64,000 nucleotides of DNA from Gracilibacillus orientalis (GCF_900114645.1 NZ_FOTR01000003.1:372001-436000); one strand, 5' to 3'; shown: positions 37,074 to 47,285, counted from the stretch's first letter. The notes: generated by a model from the letters alone, not told the origin. A program made the numbers and translations.

Positions 37074-37916
37074 CTATTTAATTCCTGTTCCAGATCCACC
37101 AAGTCCCTGAAGAATATACTTCTGAGCAAATATATATACAATAATTAGTGGTATCGTTGAAATCGTAAGGATTGCCATTACCTGATTGGTATAAACAGGC
37201 TGGGTTGTATTAATATTTGTAATAGCTACTTGGAGTGGGAACTTATCTGTATCTGTTAATACCATTAATGGCCATAAATAATCATTCCAACTAGCGATAA
37301 AGGACAGTGTTCCGACAGTAGCAACTGCAGGTTTAGACATTGGTAATATAACCTTCCAAAAAACAATCCAATTGTTTGCTCCATCTAATTTGACAGATTC
37401 AATAATTTCATCTGGTACCGCCCTAAAAAAGTTTCTAAACAAATAAATGAAAAACATGTTTCCAATCATCGGTAAAACAACCGCTAATCGTGTATTAAGA
37501 ATGCCTAACGTGTGTGCCACAGTAAACTGAGTAATGATAATTGTTTCCACGGGTACAATTAACAAAACTAGTAATAGACCGAATAACAACTTCTTCCCTC
37601 TAAATTCAAATTTTGCAAAAGCAAACCCTGCCATCGCATTAACCATAATAGAACCCACAGTAATGGTTACCGCATAGATAATACTATTGATTACATATTG
37701 AGGAACATTAAACCTTGAAAATAATTCTTTATATGTTAGAAACCATTGAGAAACATCAAGTGAAGGAAGCAAGGATTGTATGCCACCCATATCAAGATAA
37801 ATCTCTGCTTCAGGCTTCATGGAGGAAACTACCATCCACAACATAGGAAAGATAAATATACAAGCTAACAAAATCAGTAAAAAATATTCAATTGATTTCT
37901 TAAGCTTCTTGTGCAT
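37074..37916 (-). CDS. Sugar ABC transporter permease, MalG-type
   Basis: 280 residues, six membrane helices. The EAA loop IIESVKLDGANNWIVFWKVILPMSKPA (central Gly conserved) contacts the ATPase. The ending YILQGLGGSGTGIK is usual for MalG-type (CUT1) permeases. Start overlaps the stop of the partner permease (TAATG). No MsmK-type ATPase gene is in the operon, so a shared multipurpose ATPase must be encoded elsewhere, as is common in Firmicutes. Confidence 0.9.
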   Translation of the reverse strand: MHKKLKKSIEYFLLILLACIFIFPMLWMVVSSMKPEAEIYLDMGGIQSLLPSLDVSQWFLTYKELFSRFNVPQYVINSIIYAVTITVGSIMVNAMAGFAFAKFEFRGKKLLFGLLLVLLIVPVETIIITQFTVAHTLGILNTRLAVVLPMIGNMFFIYLFRNFFRAVPDEIIESVKLDGANNWIVFWKVILPMSKPAVATVGTLSFIASWNDYLWPLMVLTDTDKFPLQVAITNINTTQPVYTNQVMAILTISTIPLIIVYIFAQKYILQGLGGSGTGIK

Positions 37917-38791
37917 TACATGTCATCCTCCTTTGTTAACCTGCTTTGCAGCAATGTTATGATTCCAATTATTATTCCAAAAATAACTGTCATCGCACTC
38001 GCGTATCCAATCATTCGATCGGAGAATCCAGATTGGTAAATATAATAGACCGGTGTCATTGTAGAATTCATTGGTCCACCTTGTGTCATAACCATTGGTT
38101 GGATGATTAATTTAAATGCAGAGATTAAGGTCGTAATCATAATTAAAACAGAAGTGGGCTTTAACAAAGGCAACGTAATATGAAAAAAGTTTTGCCATTT
38201 GTTAACCCCGTCAATTTTGCCTGCTTCATACACGGTAGATGGGATATTTTGGAGCCCCGCTAGAAAAATTAACATCTGATAGCCTGCACCCTGCCATGCG
38301 GAAACAAACACAATTGTTATCATCGCTTGCTTTGGACTGCTTAAGAATGGTTGAGCTTCCATTCCGATATTTGCTAGTAAGCTATTAATCAAACCTTCTG
38401 ATGGATTTAATAGATATAACCACAGTACGGATATAACAACTAATGACAAAACTACTGGAGAAAAGTAGGCAACCTTGAAAAATATATTTCCTTTTCTAGG
38501 TTTATTAATTAATAACGCTAATCCTAAAGCTGCACCTACTTGTATTGGGATTACGAATACAACAAATAGGACGATGTTTTTTAAACTTTGAATAAAAATT
38601 GGATCTTTAAAGATTTCCATGAAATTTTGCAATCCAATAAATTGACGCTGATCTGGTGTTAATAAATAATAATCCGTAAAAGCATAATAAATGGCCATTA
38701 AAGCAGGTATAACTAGGAAGGTTCCTAATAATATTAGTGCAGGTGCTAAAAAAGAATATGCTGCTACATTCTCCCTTTTATTAGTATTCAT
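37916..38791 (-). CDS. Sugar ABC transporter permease, MalF-type
   Basis: 291 residues, six helices, CUT1 family. EAA motif VYEAGKIDGVNKWQNFFHITLPLLKPT; N-terminal YSFLAPALILLGTFLVIPALM is characteristic. It pairs with the MalG-type permease downstream and the binding protein upstream to import an oligosaccharide, probably sucrose or fructo-oligosaccharide judged from the GH32 and fructokinase genes. AAGGAGTTTT precedes the ATG. Confidence 0.9.
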   Translation of the reverse strand: MNTNKRENVAAYSFLAPALILLGTFLVIPALMAIYYAFTDYYLLTPDQRQFIGLQNFMEIFKDPIFIQSLKNIVLFVVFVIPIQVGAALGLALLINKPRKGNIFFKVAYFSPVVLSLVVISVLWLYLLNPSEGLINSLLANIGMEAQPFLSSPKQAMITIVFVSAWQGAGYQMLIFLAGLQNIPSTVYEAGKIDGVNKWQNFFHITLPLLKPTSVLIMITTLISAFKLIIQPMVMTQGGPMNSTMTPVYYIYQSGFSDRMIGYASAMTVIFGIIIGIITLLQSRLTKEDDM

Positions 38792-38850
38792 CAGTCAAAA
38801 CTCCTTTTAAAGATTCCGACTTGGATAAGACCAAGCCGGAGTACCCTATC

Positions 38851-40134
38851 TTATTTCAACGCTTTTTCCATTTGACCGGTTTTTTCATCTAACAATTTTT
38901 GTACATCACTATTTTCTTCATAATAAGCGGCATCGCTGACCGTCTGTTGGAAAACCCTGCTTACCTGCGGATAGTTAGGTAAAACTGGTCTAGCATGCGC
39001 CGAGTTTTGGTTCTGCTGAATTAAGACATTCATTTGAGGTGACACTTTATCTTGCACCTCTTCAACAACTGAATGAGCTGCCGGAAGAACACTATTCGCT
39101 AATGTAATTTCCGTTAATGATTCTGTGGATGTCATAAAATCAATCAATGCACCAGCAGCTTCCTGTTTTTCAGATGATGCAGCCATTGCATATTGCCAGC
39201 TACCTGATGGAGAAACTAATTCGTTTGTATCCGGAGATGCTGGGTATGGCATAACACCATATTCCACATCGGGATAGTCCTCCATTTCAGCAATTGTCCA
39301 CGATCCGCCGAACTTCATTGGGTACTCACCAGTATGGAATCCTTTTTCAACTGGAGTAATTGTTGTGTATCCCTCCTTGACCATTTCCTGAATAAAACTA
39401 AATGTTTTGACTGAGTTTTCATCATTAAAATGACCTTCCGCTGTCGATCCGTCTTCAGATACTAAATTTCCACCTTGCGACCATAAGAATGGTGAGAAGG
39501 CATACATTAACCATTCACTTTTATCATCAAAACCCATATCAATTGCAGCAGTATCGTAAGTATTAACTAACGTTTTACTAAGCTCCATAAATTGATCCCA
39601 ATCCCAAGGTTCTTCAACTGTTGGTAACGTAGATAAATCAACGCCTGCTTCTTCGAGCATTTGTTTATTATAGAAGATTCCAACACCAGATTCTGAATAC
39701 CCCACCGCATATAATTGATCGTCATAGGTACCTTGTTGAATAATACTTGGTAATAAGTCATCTTTATTAGTTATATAATCACCGATTGGTGCAATCATTC
39801 CGGCATCTGCATATGCCGCTGTATTAGGTCCATCCAAAGTTAAAACATCTGGTAATGTATCTGTGGTTAAAGCGGCATTAATTTTATCTTCGTACCCGCC
39901 TCCAGCTCCACTCCTCGGAATAAACTCAATCGTAGCGGAATATGTTCCTTCATACTCTTTATTAAATCGATCAATAGTGCTTTGCATTGCTTCCCCTTCA
40001 GGAGTTTCATCTGAAGTGTGAACCCAAAGAGATACTTCATCATCACTAGCATTTGATGATTCATTCCCTCCACCACAAGCTGTAACAATAATTGCCATCA
40101 AAACTAAAACAGTTAAAAACATAACCTTTTTCAT
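38851..40134 (-). CDS. Sugar-binding lipoprotein of the ABC transporter
   Basis: 427 residues. Lipoprotein signal peptide with lipobox VTAC at about 17-20, then a Gly/Ser/Asn spacer. Solute-binding family 1 features are AALTTDTLPDVLTLDGPN and WDWDQFMELSK, plus ARPVLPNYPQVSRVFQ near the C-terminus, where family-1 proteins commonly carry RP-x-x-P-x-Y. Captures the sugar outside the membrane. First structural gene of the operon, 45 nt from the promoter -10; AGGAGG before ATG. Confidence 0.9.
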   Translation of the reverse strand: MKKVMFLTVLVLMAIIVTACGGGNESSNASDDEVSLWVHTSDETPEGEAMQSTIDRFNKEYEGTYSATIEFIPRSGAGGGYEDKINAALTTDTLPDVLTLDGPNTAAYADAGMIAPIGDYITNKDDLLPSIIQQGTYDDQLYAVGYSESGVGIFYNKQMLEEAGVDLSTLPTVEEPWDWDQFMELSKTLVNTYDTAAIDMGFDDKSEWLMYAFSPFLWSQGGNLVSEDGSTAEGHFNDENSVKTFSFIQEMVKEGYTTITPVEKGFHTGEYPMKFGGSWTIAEMEDYPDVEYGVMPYPASPDTNELVSPSGSWQYAMAASSEKQEAAGALIDFMTSTESLTEITLANSVLPAAHSVVEEVQDKVSPQMNVLIQQNQNSAHARPVLPNYPQVSRVFQQTVSDAAYYEENSDVQKLLDEKTGQMEKALK

Positions 40135-40159
40135 TTCTAATAACCTCCTCGCATTAATA

Positions 40160-40222
40160 TGTAACCGCCTACAACAAAATTATATGTCATCCGGTTTCAT
40201 ATGTCAACCGGATGACATATAA
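40160..40222 (-). promoter_or_regulatory. Sugar-operon promoter with tandem LacI-type operators and a cre site
   Basis: On the minus strand -35 TTGACA (40202-40207), a 17-bp spacer, -10 TATAAT (40179-40184): both hexamers perfect. The whole element sits in a 17-bp inverted repeat (TTATATGTCATCCGGTT / complement, 40180-40222). It is resolvable into two operator-like units, ATGTCA-ACCGGA-TGACAT (40201-40218) and an imperfect copy (40184-40200). TGTAGGCGGTTACA at 40160-40173 matches the CcpA cre consensus at all but one fixed position and lies at the expected start site. Repression by the adjacent LacI protein and by CcpA is inferred. Confidence 0.85.
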
Positions 40223-40248
40223 TTCAAAAAAATAGACCACCCACTGTG

Positions 40249-41217
40249 TTAGGTTGTCTCGCTTTCTATCAATCTAACAGGTAAGATGGTTTCCATCTGA
40301 CTACGGTCCCCTTCTTCATTTATTTCTTTAGTTAAAATATCAATCGTTTTCTCAGCAATCTCACGTATCGGTTGTTGGATCGTACTTAACTCAGGTAATA
40401 GTAATCTAGTTGTCTCTGTCCCGTCATAGCCAATAACTTTAAAATCTGAGGGTATGTTTCTTTTTCTCAATTTAGCTTCTCTTATGACCGCTGAGGCAAT
40501 CAGATCATCACTGGCAAAAATACTATCTACTCGTGGGTTTTCATCGAATAATTGTTTAATGACCGCTTGATTATCTCCGTCTGTTTCATAGGTAATAGGA
40601 GGCAATTGGTTGTCCTTCATAACATCCTCATATGCCTTTCTTCTTAAATTGGCTGGTGTCTCTAAATAAATTGGGCCATTAATATGAATGATGTTTCGAC
40701 ATCCTTTGTTAATTAATAACTGGGTGGCTTGCCTTCCACCATCATAATTGTCACTTGAAACAACAGGAATATTTTCCGACAAATAACGGTCAACTCCAAC
40801 AACTGGGAGAGTTGGTATATCATATTCCTTTACTCCTCGATTATGAGCTCCAGCTATGATTCCATCTACTTGATTTCTTTGAAGCATCCTCAAATAACTT
40901 CTCTCTTTATCTTCTTGCCCTTGACTATTACACAACAAAATCTTATATCCTAAAGACGCTGCAATATTCTCAATATGAAAAATAAGTTGTCCATAAAATG
41001 GATTCGTTGTAGTAGGAAAAATAACACCAATTAAGAATGTTTTCTTTATAAATAACGACCTTGCAACATCATTAGGAAAATAATTAAGTTGTTTCATCGC
41101 CTCATCTACTTTTTGTCTAGTCTTTTCTCCTATATAACCTCGATTATTCAAAACTCTAGAAACAGTTGTTGGTGATACACCAGCAACTTTAGCAACATCT
41201 GAAATTTTCGGCTTCAA
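40249..41217 (-). CDS. LacI-family repressor of the sugar operon
   Basis: 322 residues from TTG 41217, chosen because TAGGAG lies 7 nt upstream and the protein then begins MKPKISDVAKVAGVS. Helix-turn-helix and hinge: DVAKVAGVSPTTVSRVLNNRGYIGEKTRQKV. Periplasmic-binding-like sensor: FLIGVIFPTTTNPFYGQL, GVDRYLSENIPVVSSDN, IFASDDLIASAVI, GYDGTETTRLLLPELSTIQQP. It ends about 30 bp upstream of the operator-covered promoter of the sugar operon, so it is almost certainly its repressor, released by sucrose, fructose or a derivative. Confidence 0.88.
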   Translation of the reverse strand: MKPKISDVAKVAGVSPTTVSRVLNNRGYIGEKTRQKVDEAMKQLNYFPNDVARSLFIKKTFLIGVIFPTTTNPFYGQLIFHIENIAASLGYKILLCNSQGQEDKERSYLRMLQRNQVDGIIAGAHNRGVKEYDIPTLPVVGVDRYLSENIPVVSSDNYDGGRQATQLLINKGCRNIIHINGPIYLETPANLRRKAYEDVMKDNQLPPITYETDGDNQAVIKQLFDENPRVDSIFASDDLIASAVIREAKLRKRNIPSDFKVIGYDGTETTRLLLPELSTIQQPIREIAEKTIDILTKEINEEGDRSQMETILPVRLIESETT

Positions 41218-41952
41218 ATTAATTTCTCCTATCGGCAATTCCCCAAAATATTTAGCGGTTACATTTAGCTAAGTCGGTGTAATCTTATCACATTTTCAAT
41301 TAAATGTGGTAACCATAAGAAAAGATAGAAAAGGGGGCTTAATTCGATTTGACTTCTAGCAAAGGGGCCAAGTACATGTATATAGACATGTCCACGGAGG
41401 GTACCCTTATCCATATTTAATGGAATATACCGAATTCTCCTAGTCTAGTCTTTAACAAGTTCTATACAGTATTTTGTGCTTACAATATATAGGAAGACAT
41501 AAAAGTTATGATCGATTACTTGTTCAACAATTTGTTGTCATTTTATAGTGAACACCTATTTCATATTGTTTTGTATAAAAAAAAGGAGCTCAAACCTCTG
41601 AACTCCTACCTTTTTAAAACATTATTTCGCTTTCAATTTTTTGCTTATGAAATCCATTCACCATCAAACTGACTACCAAACTCACCTCATAAACGTCTAC
41701 GGGTAATACCCTTTTACTGTAGAGAAAGGTTCCTTGTTCATCAGAATAATGACTTGTTACTTTTTTTGACGGTATTAAATTTTTACGCTTTTATTACATT
41801 TTTATTCTCTTTTTGAAGCGACTTTGTATTAATTTATGTTCGTCTTGTAGAGCTTCTTAATTTTATATCTCCACTTAAAGTTAAAATCCTTTACACAACT
41901 CTAATTTTTTTAAAACTCTTTATTATATATTTCTACCTGTTCTACCTATTGA
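41218..41952. other. Intergenic region: lacI promoter side, pckA terminator and a coding remnant
   Basis: On the minus strand an open frame from about 41790 to TAA 41614-41616 reads VTSHYSDEQGTFLYSKRVLPVD then VVSLMVNGFHKQKIESEIMF, with no start codon in frame. It looks like the tail of a decayed gene, family unknown. The terminator at 41577-41615 follows it. No other gene seen. Confidence 0.45.
41577..41607 (-). terminator. Intrinsic terminator (minus strand)
   Basis: Minus-strand stem AGGAGTTC/GAGCTCCT (one mismatch) followed by T8. It is about 345 nt past the pckA stop, just after the remnant frame. Confidence 0.7.
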
Positions 41953-43515
41953 TTAAATTTGCGGTCCTGCTTGTTTTATTTCTGGCACTACATTAGAAAA
42001 GCGTTCGAAATTGGAAATAAACCTTTCTGCTAACTCTTGTGCTTTTTTGTCATAAGCGTTTTTGTTTTTCCATGTTTGATGAGGATTTAATATTTCTGTC
42101 GGAACCCCTGCTATTGTTTCTGGAATGAATAAACCGAAATGAGAATCTTGTTGGTAATTAACCTTCTCCAAATCACCATTAATTGCTGCCCGAACCATGG
42201 TACGAGTGTATTCTAATTTTATTCTTTCACCGACTCCATATGCACCGCCGGACCACCCAGTATTTACAAGATAAACACTTACATCATGGTCATCAATTTT
42301 TTTACCAAGTAACTCAGCATATACATTAGGATCAAGCGGTAGGAATGGTTCACCAAAACAGGCGGAAAAAGTAGCTTCCGGTTCCGTAATGCCCCTCTCC
42401 GTACCAGCAAGTTTCGACGTATACCCGCTCAAGAAATGATACATAGCCTGTTCTTTCTTCAACTTCGAAATTGGCGGAAGTACACCGAAAGCATCCGCTG
42501 TAAGAAAAATAATCACTTTCGGATGACCCACAATACTCGAGCTAACCGCTCCAGGGATGTTTTCAATCGAATAAGCAGCACGGGTGTTTTCCGTATATGT
42601 GTTAGCATCAAAATCTAACAATCTAGTTTCAGGATCAATCACTACGTTCTCTAAAACAGAACCATATTTAATTGCCCTCCATATTTGTGGTTCTTGTTCT
42701 TGAGATAGCCCGATACATTTAGCATAACAGCCCCCTTCAAAATTAAAGACACCAGTATCGGACCAGCCATGCTCATCATCACCGATAAGTTGACGGTTTG
42801 GATCTGCTGACAGTGTTGTTTTTCCTGTTCCTGATAAGCCAAAAAACAAAGCCACATCATCAGGACTTTCACCCATATTAGCAGAACAGTGCATTGGCAA
42901 TATGCCTTTAAATGGCAACAAAAAATTAAGCACACTAAATACAGATTTTTTCATTTCACCTGCGTAGGCAGTACCGCCAATAAGCACGATTTTTCTTTCA
43001 AATGAAATAGATATGAATGTTTCTGAATGAAGCTCATCCTTCATTGCATCGGCTTTTAATCCAGGCAGACAAATTATGGTAAAATCAGGTTCCTTTTTTT
43101 CTGAATCATGTTGAATAAATAGTTGCTTCACGAATAGATTATGCCAGGCAAATTCATTGATCACCCTAATAGAGAGTTGGTGGTTTGTGTCAGCACCGGC
43201 TGCTCCTTCAAACATAAACAGCTCTCGATCAGACATATAGGCTAACGCTTTTATGTAAAGTGAATCAAATGTTTGCTCAGAAATCGGTTGGTTGATTTTC
43301 CCCCACTTCACCCGTCCTTTTGTAACGGAATCTTCAACAATATATTTATCCTTTGGTGACCTACCTGTAAACTCTCCTGTATAGGCATGAAGCGCTCCTT
43401 TTTCTGTTAGTATTGCTTCCTTTCGCGAAATGGACTTTTCAACTAACTCTGATACAGATAAGTTATTGTATACCTTTCTAGGATAAAGCGCATCAATCTC
43501 ATTAAGCGTCTTCAT
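41953..43515 (-). CDS. pckA: Phosphoenolpyruvate carboxykinase (ATP)
   Basis: 520 residues. Converts oxaloacetate + ATP to PEP + CO2, the entry to gluconeogenesis. Signatures: [36 protein letters not shown], the kinase loop [23 protein letters not shown], and [19 protein letters not shown]. The start is ATG 43515 (MKTLNEID); the ATG three codons earlier sits directly against AAAGGA, too close for use. Next to the Tct transporter, which would deliver substrate for it. A CcpN-type control is known in Bacillus; no site was assigned here. Confidence 0.95.
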   Translation of the reverse strand: MKTLNEIDALYPRKVYNNLSVSELVEKSISRKEAILTEKGALHAYTGEFTGRSPKDKYIVEDSVTKGRVKWGKINQPISEQTFDSLYIKALAYMSDRELFMFEGAAGADTNHQLSIRVINEFAWHNLFVKQLFIQHDSEKKEPDFTIICLPGLKADAMKDELHSETFISISFERKIVLIGGTAYAGEMKKSVFSVLNFLLPFKGILPMHCSANMGESPDDVALFFGLSGTGKTTLSADPNRQLIGDDEHGWSDTGVFNFEGGCYAKCIGLSQEQEPQIWRAIKYGSVLENVVIDPETRLLDFDANTYTENTRAAYSIENIPGAVSSSIVGHPKVIIFLTADAFGVLPPISKLKKEQAMYHFLSGYTSKLAGTERGITEPEATFSACFGEPFLPLDPNVYAELLGKKIDDHDVSVYLVNTGWSGGAYGVGERIKLEYTRTMVRAAINGDLEKVNYQQDSHFGLFIPETIAGVPTEILNPHQTWKNKNAYDKKAQELAERFISNFERFSNVVPEIKQAGPQI

Positions 43516-43578
43516 ATTTCTCATTCCTTTCGTTCTCTTGTTCTATGCAATTCGTACTGCACATAGCATAAAGAGTGG

Positions 43579-43801
43579 TTACTTTGAAAAAGGGAACGTT
43601 TCTACAACACTTTCACAATATGCACAGACAACAACACCCAAATCAGGAAGATGTTTGTAAACCCTTTCAACATCATGCCAGGGTAAAACTTTTATATGAT
43701 CTCCATCAATACAAGCGAAAACATCTAATATAAAATGAAATTTCCCACCCCATTTCTTCTATGATAGCCTGACCTCCAGTACTAACACGAACATTAGCCA
43801 T
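43579..43801 (-). pseudogene. Short gene with a frameshift, unknown family
   Basis: One frame begins with ATG 43801 (MANVRVSTGGQAIIEEMG). Another continues KFHFILDVFACIDGDHIKVL, WHDVERVYKHLPDLGVVVCA, YCESVVETFPFSK and ends at TAA 43579-43581. The span is one base over a multiple of three, so a single base insertion near 43745 explains the break. No ribosome binding site was seen and no family recognised. Confidence 0.4.
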
Positions 43802-43824
43802 AACTTTCTCATATACAATTACCT

Positions 43825-45318
43825 TTAACTAACTTTTTTTTTAGACCAGATACTTTTGGCAATCGGGAAGGAAAATGAAAGCACAGATAAAATAATTAAA
43901 ACGAGTGAAATATTGTTTTCAAACATAATAGAAATACTTCCATTGGAAATCGTCATCGATTGTCTAAATGATTGTTCCATCATACCACCTAGGATAAATG
44001 CTAAAATAAAAGGTGGAGCTGGGAATGCAAACATTCGCATTAAGAAACCGATGACACCGAATGCTAATAATAAATACAAGTCAAAAACACTGAAACTAAT
44101 TGCATACACCCCAATTAAACTAAACATTAAGACTAACGAAATTAATAGTGGTCTAGGAATCGTTAAAATTCTAGCGATATAAGGAATTAACGGTAAATTT
44201 AAGACCAATAGAAAAATGTTACCGATATACATACTAGCAATAATACCCCAAAAAACTTCAGGGTGATCTCCCATTAACATTGGTCCTGGTTCTAATCCTA
44301 ATACTAAGAATGCACCTAACATAACGGCTGTCGTACCTGAACCTGGAATACCAAGACTTAATAACGGTACAAACGCACCACTAGTCGCAGCATTGTTAGA
44401 CGCTTCTGGAGCAGCTAGCCCTTTAACCGATCCTTTTCCAAATTCCTCTGGCTTCTTAGCAATTCGCTTCTCAGCAATGTAACTAATAAACGATGCAATA
44501 GTTGCACCAGCACCTGGTAAAATACCTAAGATAAATCCAAGTAAAGATTGACGGCCCACTGGACCACTCATTTCCTTCGCATCATCTTTAGATAATTTTA
44601 AACTGCCAATTTCTTTTCCAGAACCAGCTGAAGATTTATGACGATTCATAACTAAATAACAAACTTCTGCAATGGCAAATAACCCTAGAGCAATGACTAG
44701 AAAATCAATACCATCTAATAAATTCATGCTACCAAATGTGAAGCGACCTGTTCCTGTTTGAGGATCAATTCCAATTGTTGCAATCATGAAACCAACAACT
44801 GCTGAAATAAGTGCTTTAATCGTTGAGCCTTCTGATAAACTAGCAATGGCAGTAAGACCTAGCAACATTAAAGCGAAATAAGCAGGTGGTCCAAACGATA
44901 TCGCCACACTCGCCAACATCGGTGCAAAAATCATCAGTAATACAACACTAATGGTTCCACCGGCAAATGAGGAGATAGCCGCAATCGCTAGTGCTTTCCC
45001 TGCTTTACCCTGCTGCGCCATCGGGTATCCATCAAATGATGATGCAACAGTTCCTGAAATGCCTGGCGCATTCAACAATATAGAGGATGTTGAACCACCA
45101 AATACTGCACCATAATAAACACCTGCCATCATAACAAGCGCTAAAGTCGGATCCATTCCATACGTTATCGGAATCATTATCGCAATCGCACTAATAGGAC
45201 CAAGTCCAGGTAGCATTCCGATAAATGTACCTACAAACACACCTAATAATACGAATAGAATACCTTCCCAACTAAAGGCCACTTCAAAACCTGTTAAAAT
45301 TCCTTCAATAGCTCCCAT
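43825..45318 (-). CDS. tctA: Tripartite tricarboxylate transporter, large membrane subunit TctA
   Basis: 497 residues, about 12 helices. TctA signature GTFIGMLPGLGPISAIAIMIPITYGMDP (about 29-56) and its repeat GFILGILPGAGATIASFISY (about 258-277), with GIPGSGTTAVMLGAF. Works with TctB in the membrane and the TctC binding protein to import citrate or related carboxylates using an ion gradient. Third gene of the tctCBA operon, 15 nt after tctB, AGGAGGGG before ATG. Confidence 0.93.
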   Translation of the reverse strand: MGAIEGILTGFEVAFSWEGILFVLLGVFVGTFIGMLPGLGPISAIAIMIPITYGMDPTLALVMMAGVYYGAVFGGSTSSILLNAPGISGTVASSFDGYPMAQQGKAGKALAIAAISSFAGGTISVVLLMIFAPMLASVAISFGPPAYFALMLLGLTAIASLSEGSTIKALISAVVGFMIATIGIDPQTGTGRFTFGSMNLLDGIDFLVIALGLFAIAEVCYLVMNRHKSSAGSGKEIGSLKLSKDDAKEMSGPVGRQSLLGFILGILPGAGATIASFISYIAEKRIAKKPEEFGKGSVKGLAAPEASNNAATSGAFVPLLSLGIPGSGTTAVMLGAFLVLGLEPGPMLMGDHPEVFWGIIASMYIGNIFLLVLNLPLIPYIARILTIPRPLLISLVLMFSLIGVYAISFSVFDLYLLLAFGVIGFLMRMFAFPAPPFILAFILGGMMEQSFRQSMTISNGSISIMFENNISLVLIILSVLSFSFPIAKSIWSKKKVS

Positions 45319-45333
45319 GCTTCCCCTCCTCTC

Positions 45334-45792
45334 TTAAAACGGTAGTATTCCTTGTGGTAGTTTAATTTGAAGCATAAAAACAAAAATACTATATATAGCT
45401 ACCGGAAACACAATTGATACAATTGCATTCACAATATGGCTTTTATAACCTAAAAACCATGAACAAAAATAAACGAACAAAACGGTCATAATGATAAAAC
45501 CAAGTGTTTCAAATAACATAATGTAGATTAAAAGTAATGCAACTACACCCAATAAGGCTTTAACATCTGTTTTAGGAATTCGACGCTTTGCCTTTTGCTC
45601 TTCTGAATCATTATCTTTAGAAAAAATTAGAGCAACCGATAATACTAATAAAACCCATCCCAATGTCTTTGGAACGGCATCAGCATCTACTGGAATATAA
45701 GAATAGGTTGGCAATTGATAACTCATATATAAATAACCTATTGATAATATAGCTAAGATTAAGCCAATTTTACGATTAACCCCTTGTAACAT
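45334..45792 (-). CDS. tctB: Tripartite tricarboxylate transporter, small membrane subunit TctB
   Basis: 152 residues, four helices: GLILAILSIGYLYMSYQLP, TLGWVLLVLSVALIFS, LLGVVALLLIYIMLFETLGF and a C-terminal one. The short polar loop SKDNDSEEQKAKRRIPKTD is cytoplasmic. Sequence is variable in this family; position between tctC and tctA settles the call. 15 nt before tctA. Confidence 0.88.
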   Translation of the reverse strand: MLQGVNRKIGLILAILSIGYLYMSYQLPTYSYIPVDADAVPKTLGWVLLVLSVALIFSKDNDSEEQKAKRRIPKTDVKALLGVVALLLIYIMLFETLGFIIMTVLFVYFCSWFLGYKSHIVNAIVSIVFPVAIYSIFVFMLQIKLPQGILPF

Positions 45793-45900
45793 TGGAATTC
45801 ACCCCTTCCTAATCAAAACCCGCTCGGAATTAATTTTATTTAATAACTCGCTAAAAGTATCAGAAGTCAACAAGCATCCTGTTGACTTCCATTAAAGACA

Positions 45901-46947
45901 TTATTCTAATAAACCTAATTCTTCAAGAATACTTTTTAGATTCTCTTTTTCTTCATCTAAGAATTGTTTGTATTCTTCACTGCCCATGTACATTTCGTTC
46001 CAACCATAGTTAGAACGAACATCAGCGAACGCTTCGGAATCACTTAACTCTTTAAATTTATTTTCGTAATATTCAACAGCTGCCGGATCCATATCTTTTG
46101 GACCAAAGAAGCCTCTCCAGTTTACGAATGTTTCATCGATTCCCTGCTCTTTAGCCGTTGGGAATGTTGAAAGGACTTCACCGTCTAAACGTTCTTCAGA
46201 TGTTACGGCAAGGACTTTAAGTTTATCCGCGCGAACTTGCTCAGCAACTTCAGCTACACCTGTTGAGAATACATCAGCACTTCCATTTAATACTTGAGTC
46301 ACACCGCCAGCATCTGGAGCAGAAACATATTTAATTTTTGTAATATCTACACCTGCCGCTTTAGCAAAGCGTACGAACTGAATGTGGTCCATACTGCCAG
46401 GAGCAGATGTACCAACAATTGTTACACTTTGCGGGTCTTCTTTCATATCCTCAAATAGTTCATTTAAATTATCCCATTTTGCATCTTCAGCAACTGCAAA
46501 AGCACCGTAGTCAGCAATCACGTTTGCAATTGGAGTAAAATCTTCATGTCCGTATTCAGACTGGCCATTTAATGGTACTAATAAAATTGGTGAAGATGAT
46601 ACGAATAAGTCGTGATTACTACCTTCTTGTTCAGCCATGTAAGCCCAACCGATAGCACCTCCGGCACCTTCTTTGTTAACAACACCCATGTCTTGATCGA
46701 TCATACTTTCTTCAGTTAAAGCTTGTGCTGACATGCGAGCCGTTGTATCCCAACCGCCACCAGCACCTGCTGGAGCAACCATTTCGATAGACTCTGAAGG
46801 TGTCCATCCACCATTGTCTTCGCCAGAGTTTTCTTTAGTATCTTCATCGTTTGCATTGTCATCATTTGATAACGTGTCTTCACCACCACATGCGGCTAAG
46901 AACAGTAACATTAATAAAAATATTGATAAAGCTAATAATTTCTTCAT
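45901..46947 (-). CDS. tctC: Tripartite tricarboxylate transporter, binding lipoprotein TctC
   Basis: 348 residues. Lipobox LAAC at about 17-20, acidic linker, then the Bug/TctC fold: IEMVAPAGAGGGWDTTAR (ligand loop), VTIVGTSAPGSMDHIQF, VSAPDAGGVTQVLNGSADVFSTG and a C-terminal LGLLE. Captures the carboxylate outside the cell for TctAB. AGGAGG before ATG. Preceded by a leader with a terminator-like hairpin and a cre-overlapped promoter. Confidence 0.92.
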   Translation of the reverse strand: MKKLLALSIFLLMLLFLAACGGEDTLSNDDNANDEDTKENSGEDNGGWTPSESIEMVAPAGAGGGWDTTARMSAQALTEESMIDQDMGVVNKEGAGGAIGWAYMAEQEGSNHDLFVSSSPILLVPLNGQSEYGHEDFTPIANVIADYGAFAVAEDAKWDNLNELFEDMKEDPQSVTIVGTSAPGSMDHIQFVRFAKAAGVDITKIKYVSAPDAGGVTQVLNGSADVFSTGVAEVAEQVRADKLKVLAVTSEERLDGEVLSTFPTAKEQGIDETFVNWRGFFGPKDMDPAAVEYYENKFKELSDSEAFADVRSNYGWNEMYMGSEEYKQFLDEEKENLKSILEELGLLE

Positions 46948-46985
46948 GATAAACCTCCTAATAATTTTAATTTTGATAAGAAAAA

Positions 46986-47120
46986 CTCGACTTAACGAAA
47001 AGAAGCAATGCTAAGTCGAGATATTCTCACCCCTCATTTAAAGAGTGTTACAAAGTGTTGATTACTATGGTAATTGTTAACCCCTTAAATGTAATCGTTT
47101 GCAAAATAACTCGCATTATA
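46986..47120 (-). promoter_or_regulatory. tctC promoter, cre site and leader hairpin
   Basis: Minus strand: -35 TGAACA, 17-bp spacer, -10 TATAAT (47115-47120). TGTAATCGTTTGCA (47090-47103) differs from the cre consensus at one fixed position and starts a few bases after the predicted start site, a roadblock position for CcpA. A hairpin CTCGACTTA/TAAGTCGAG (46986-46994, 47012-47020) follows, ending in TTTTTCTT 39 nt before the tctC ATG. It looks like an intrinsic terminator in the leader. Confidence 0.65.
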
Positions 47121-47285
47121 AACCTTAAATGTTTTTTGTTCATTTTGTTCACGAGATGGATATGTAATGATCAACTAATAAGGTGTCATCGTCTACTCAT
47201 TGCCCAGAATAGCCGGGGATTCATTAAGATGGGTGGGGGTACAACAAAATTCAGCCAACCCTGTCTAGGCATGTTTATTTTCAAA

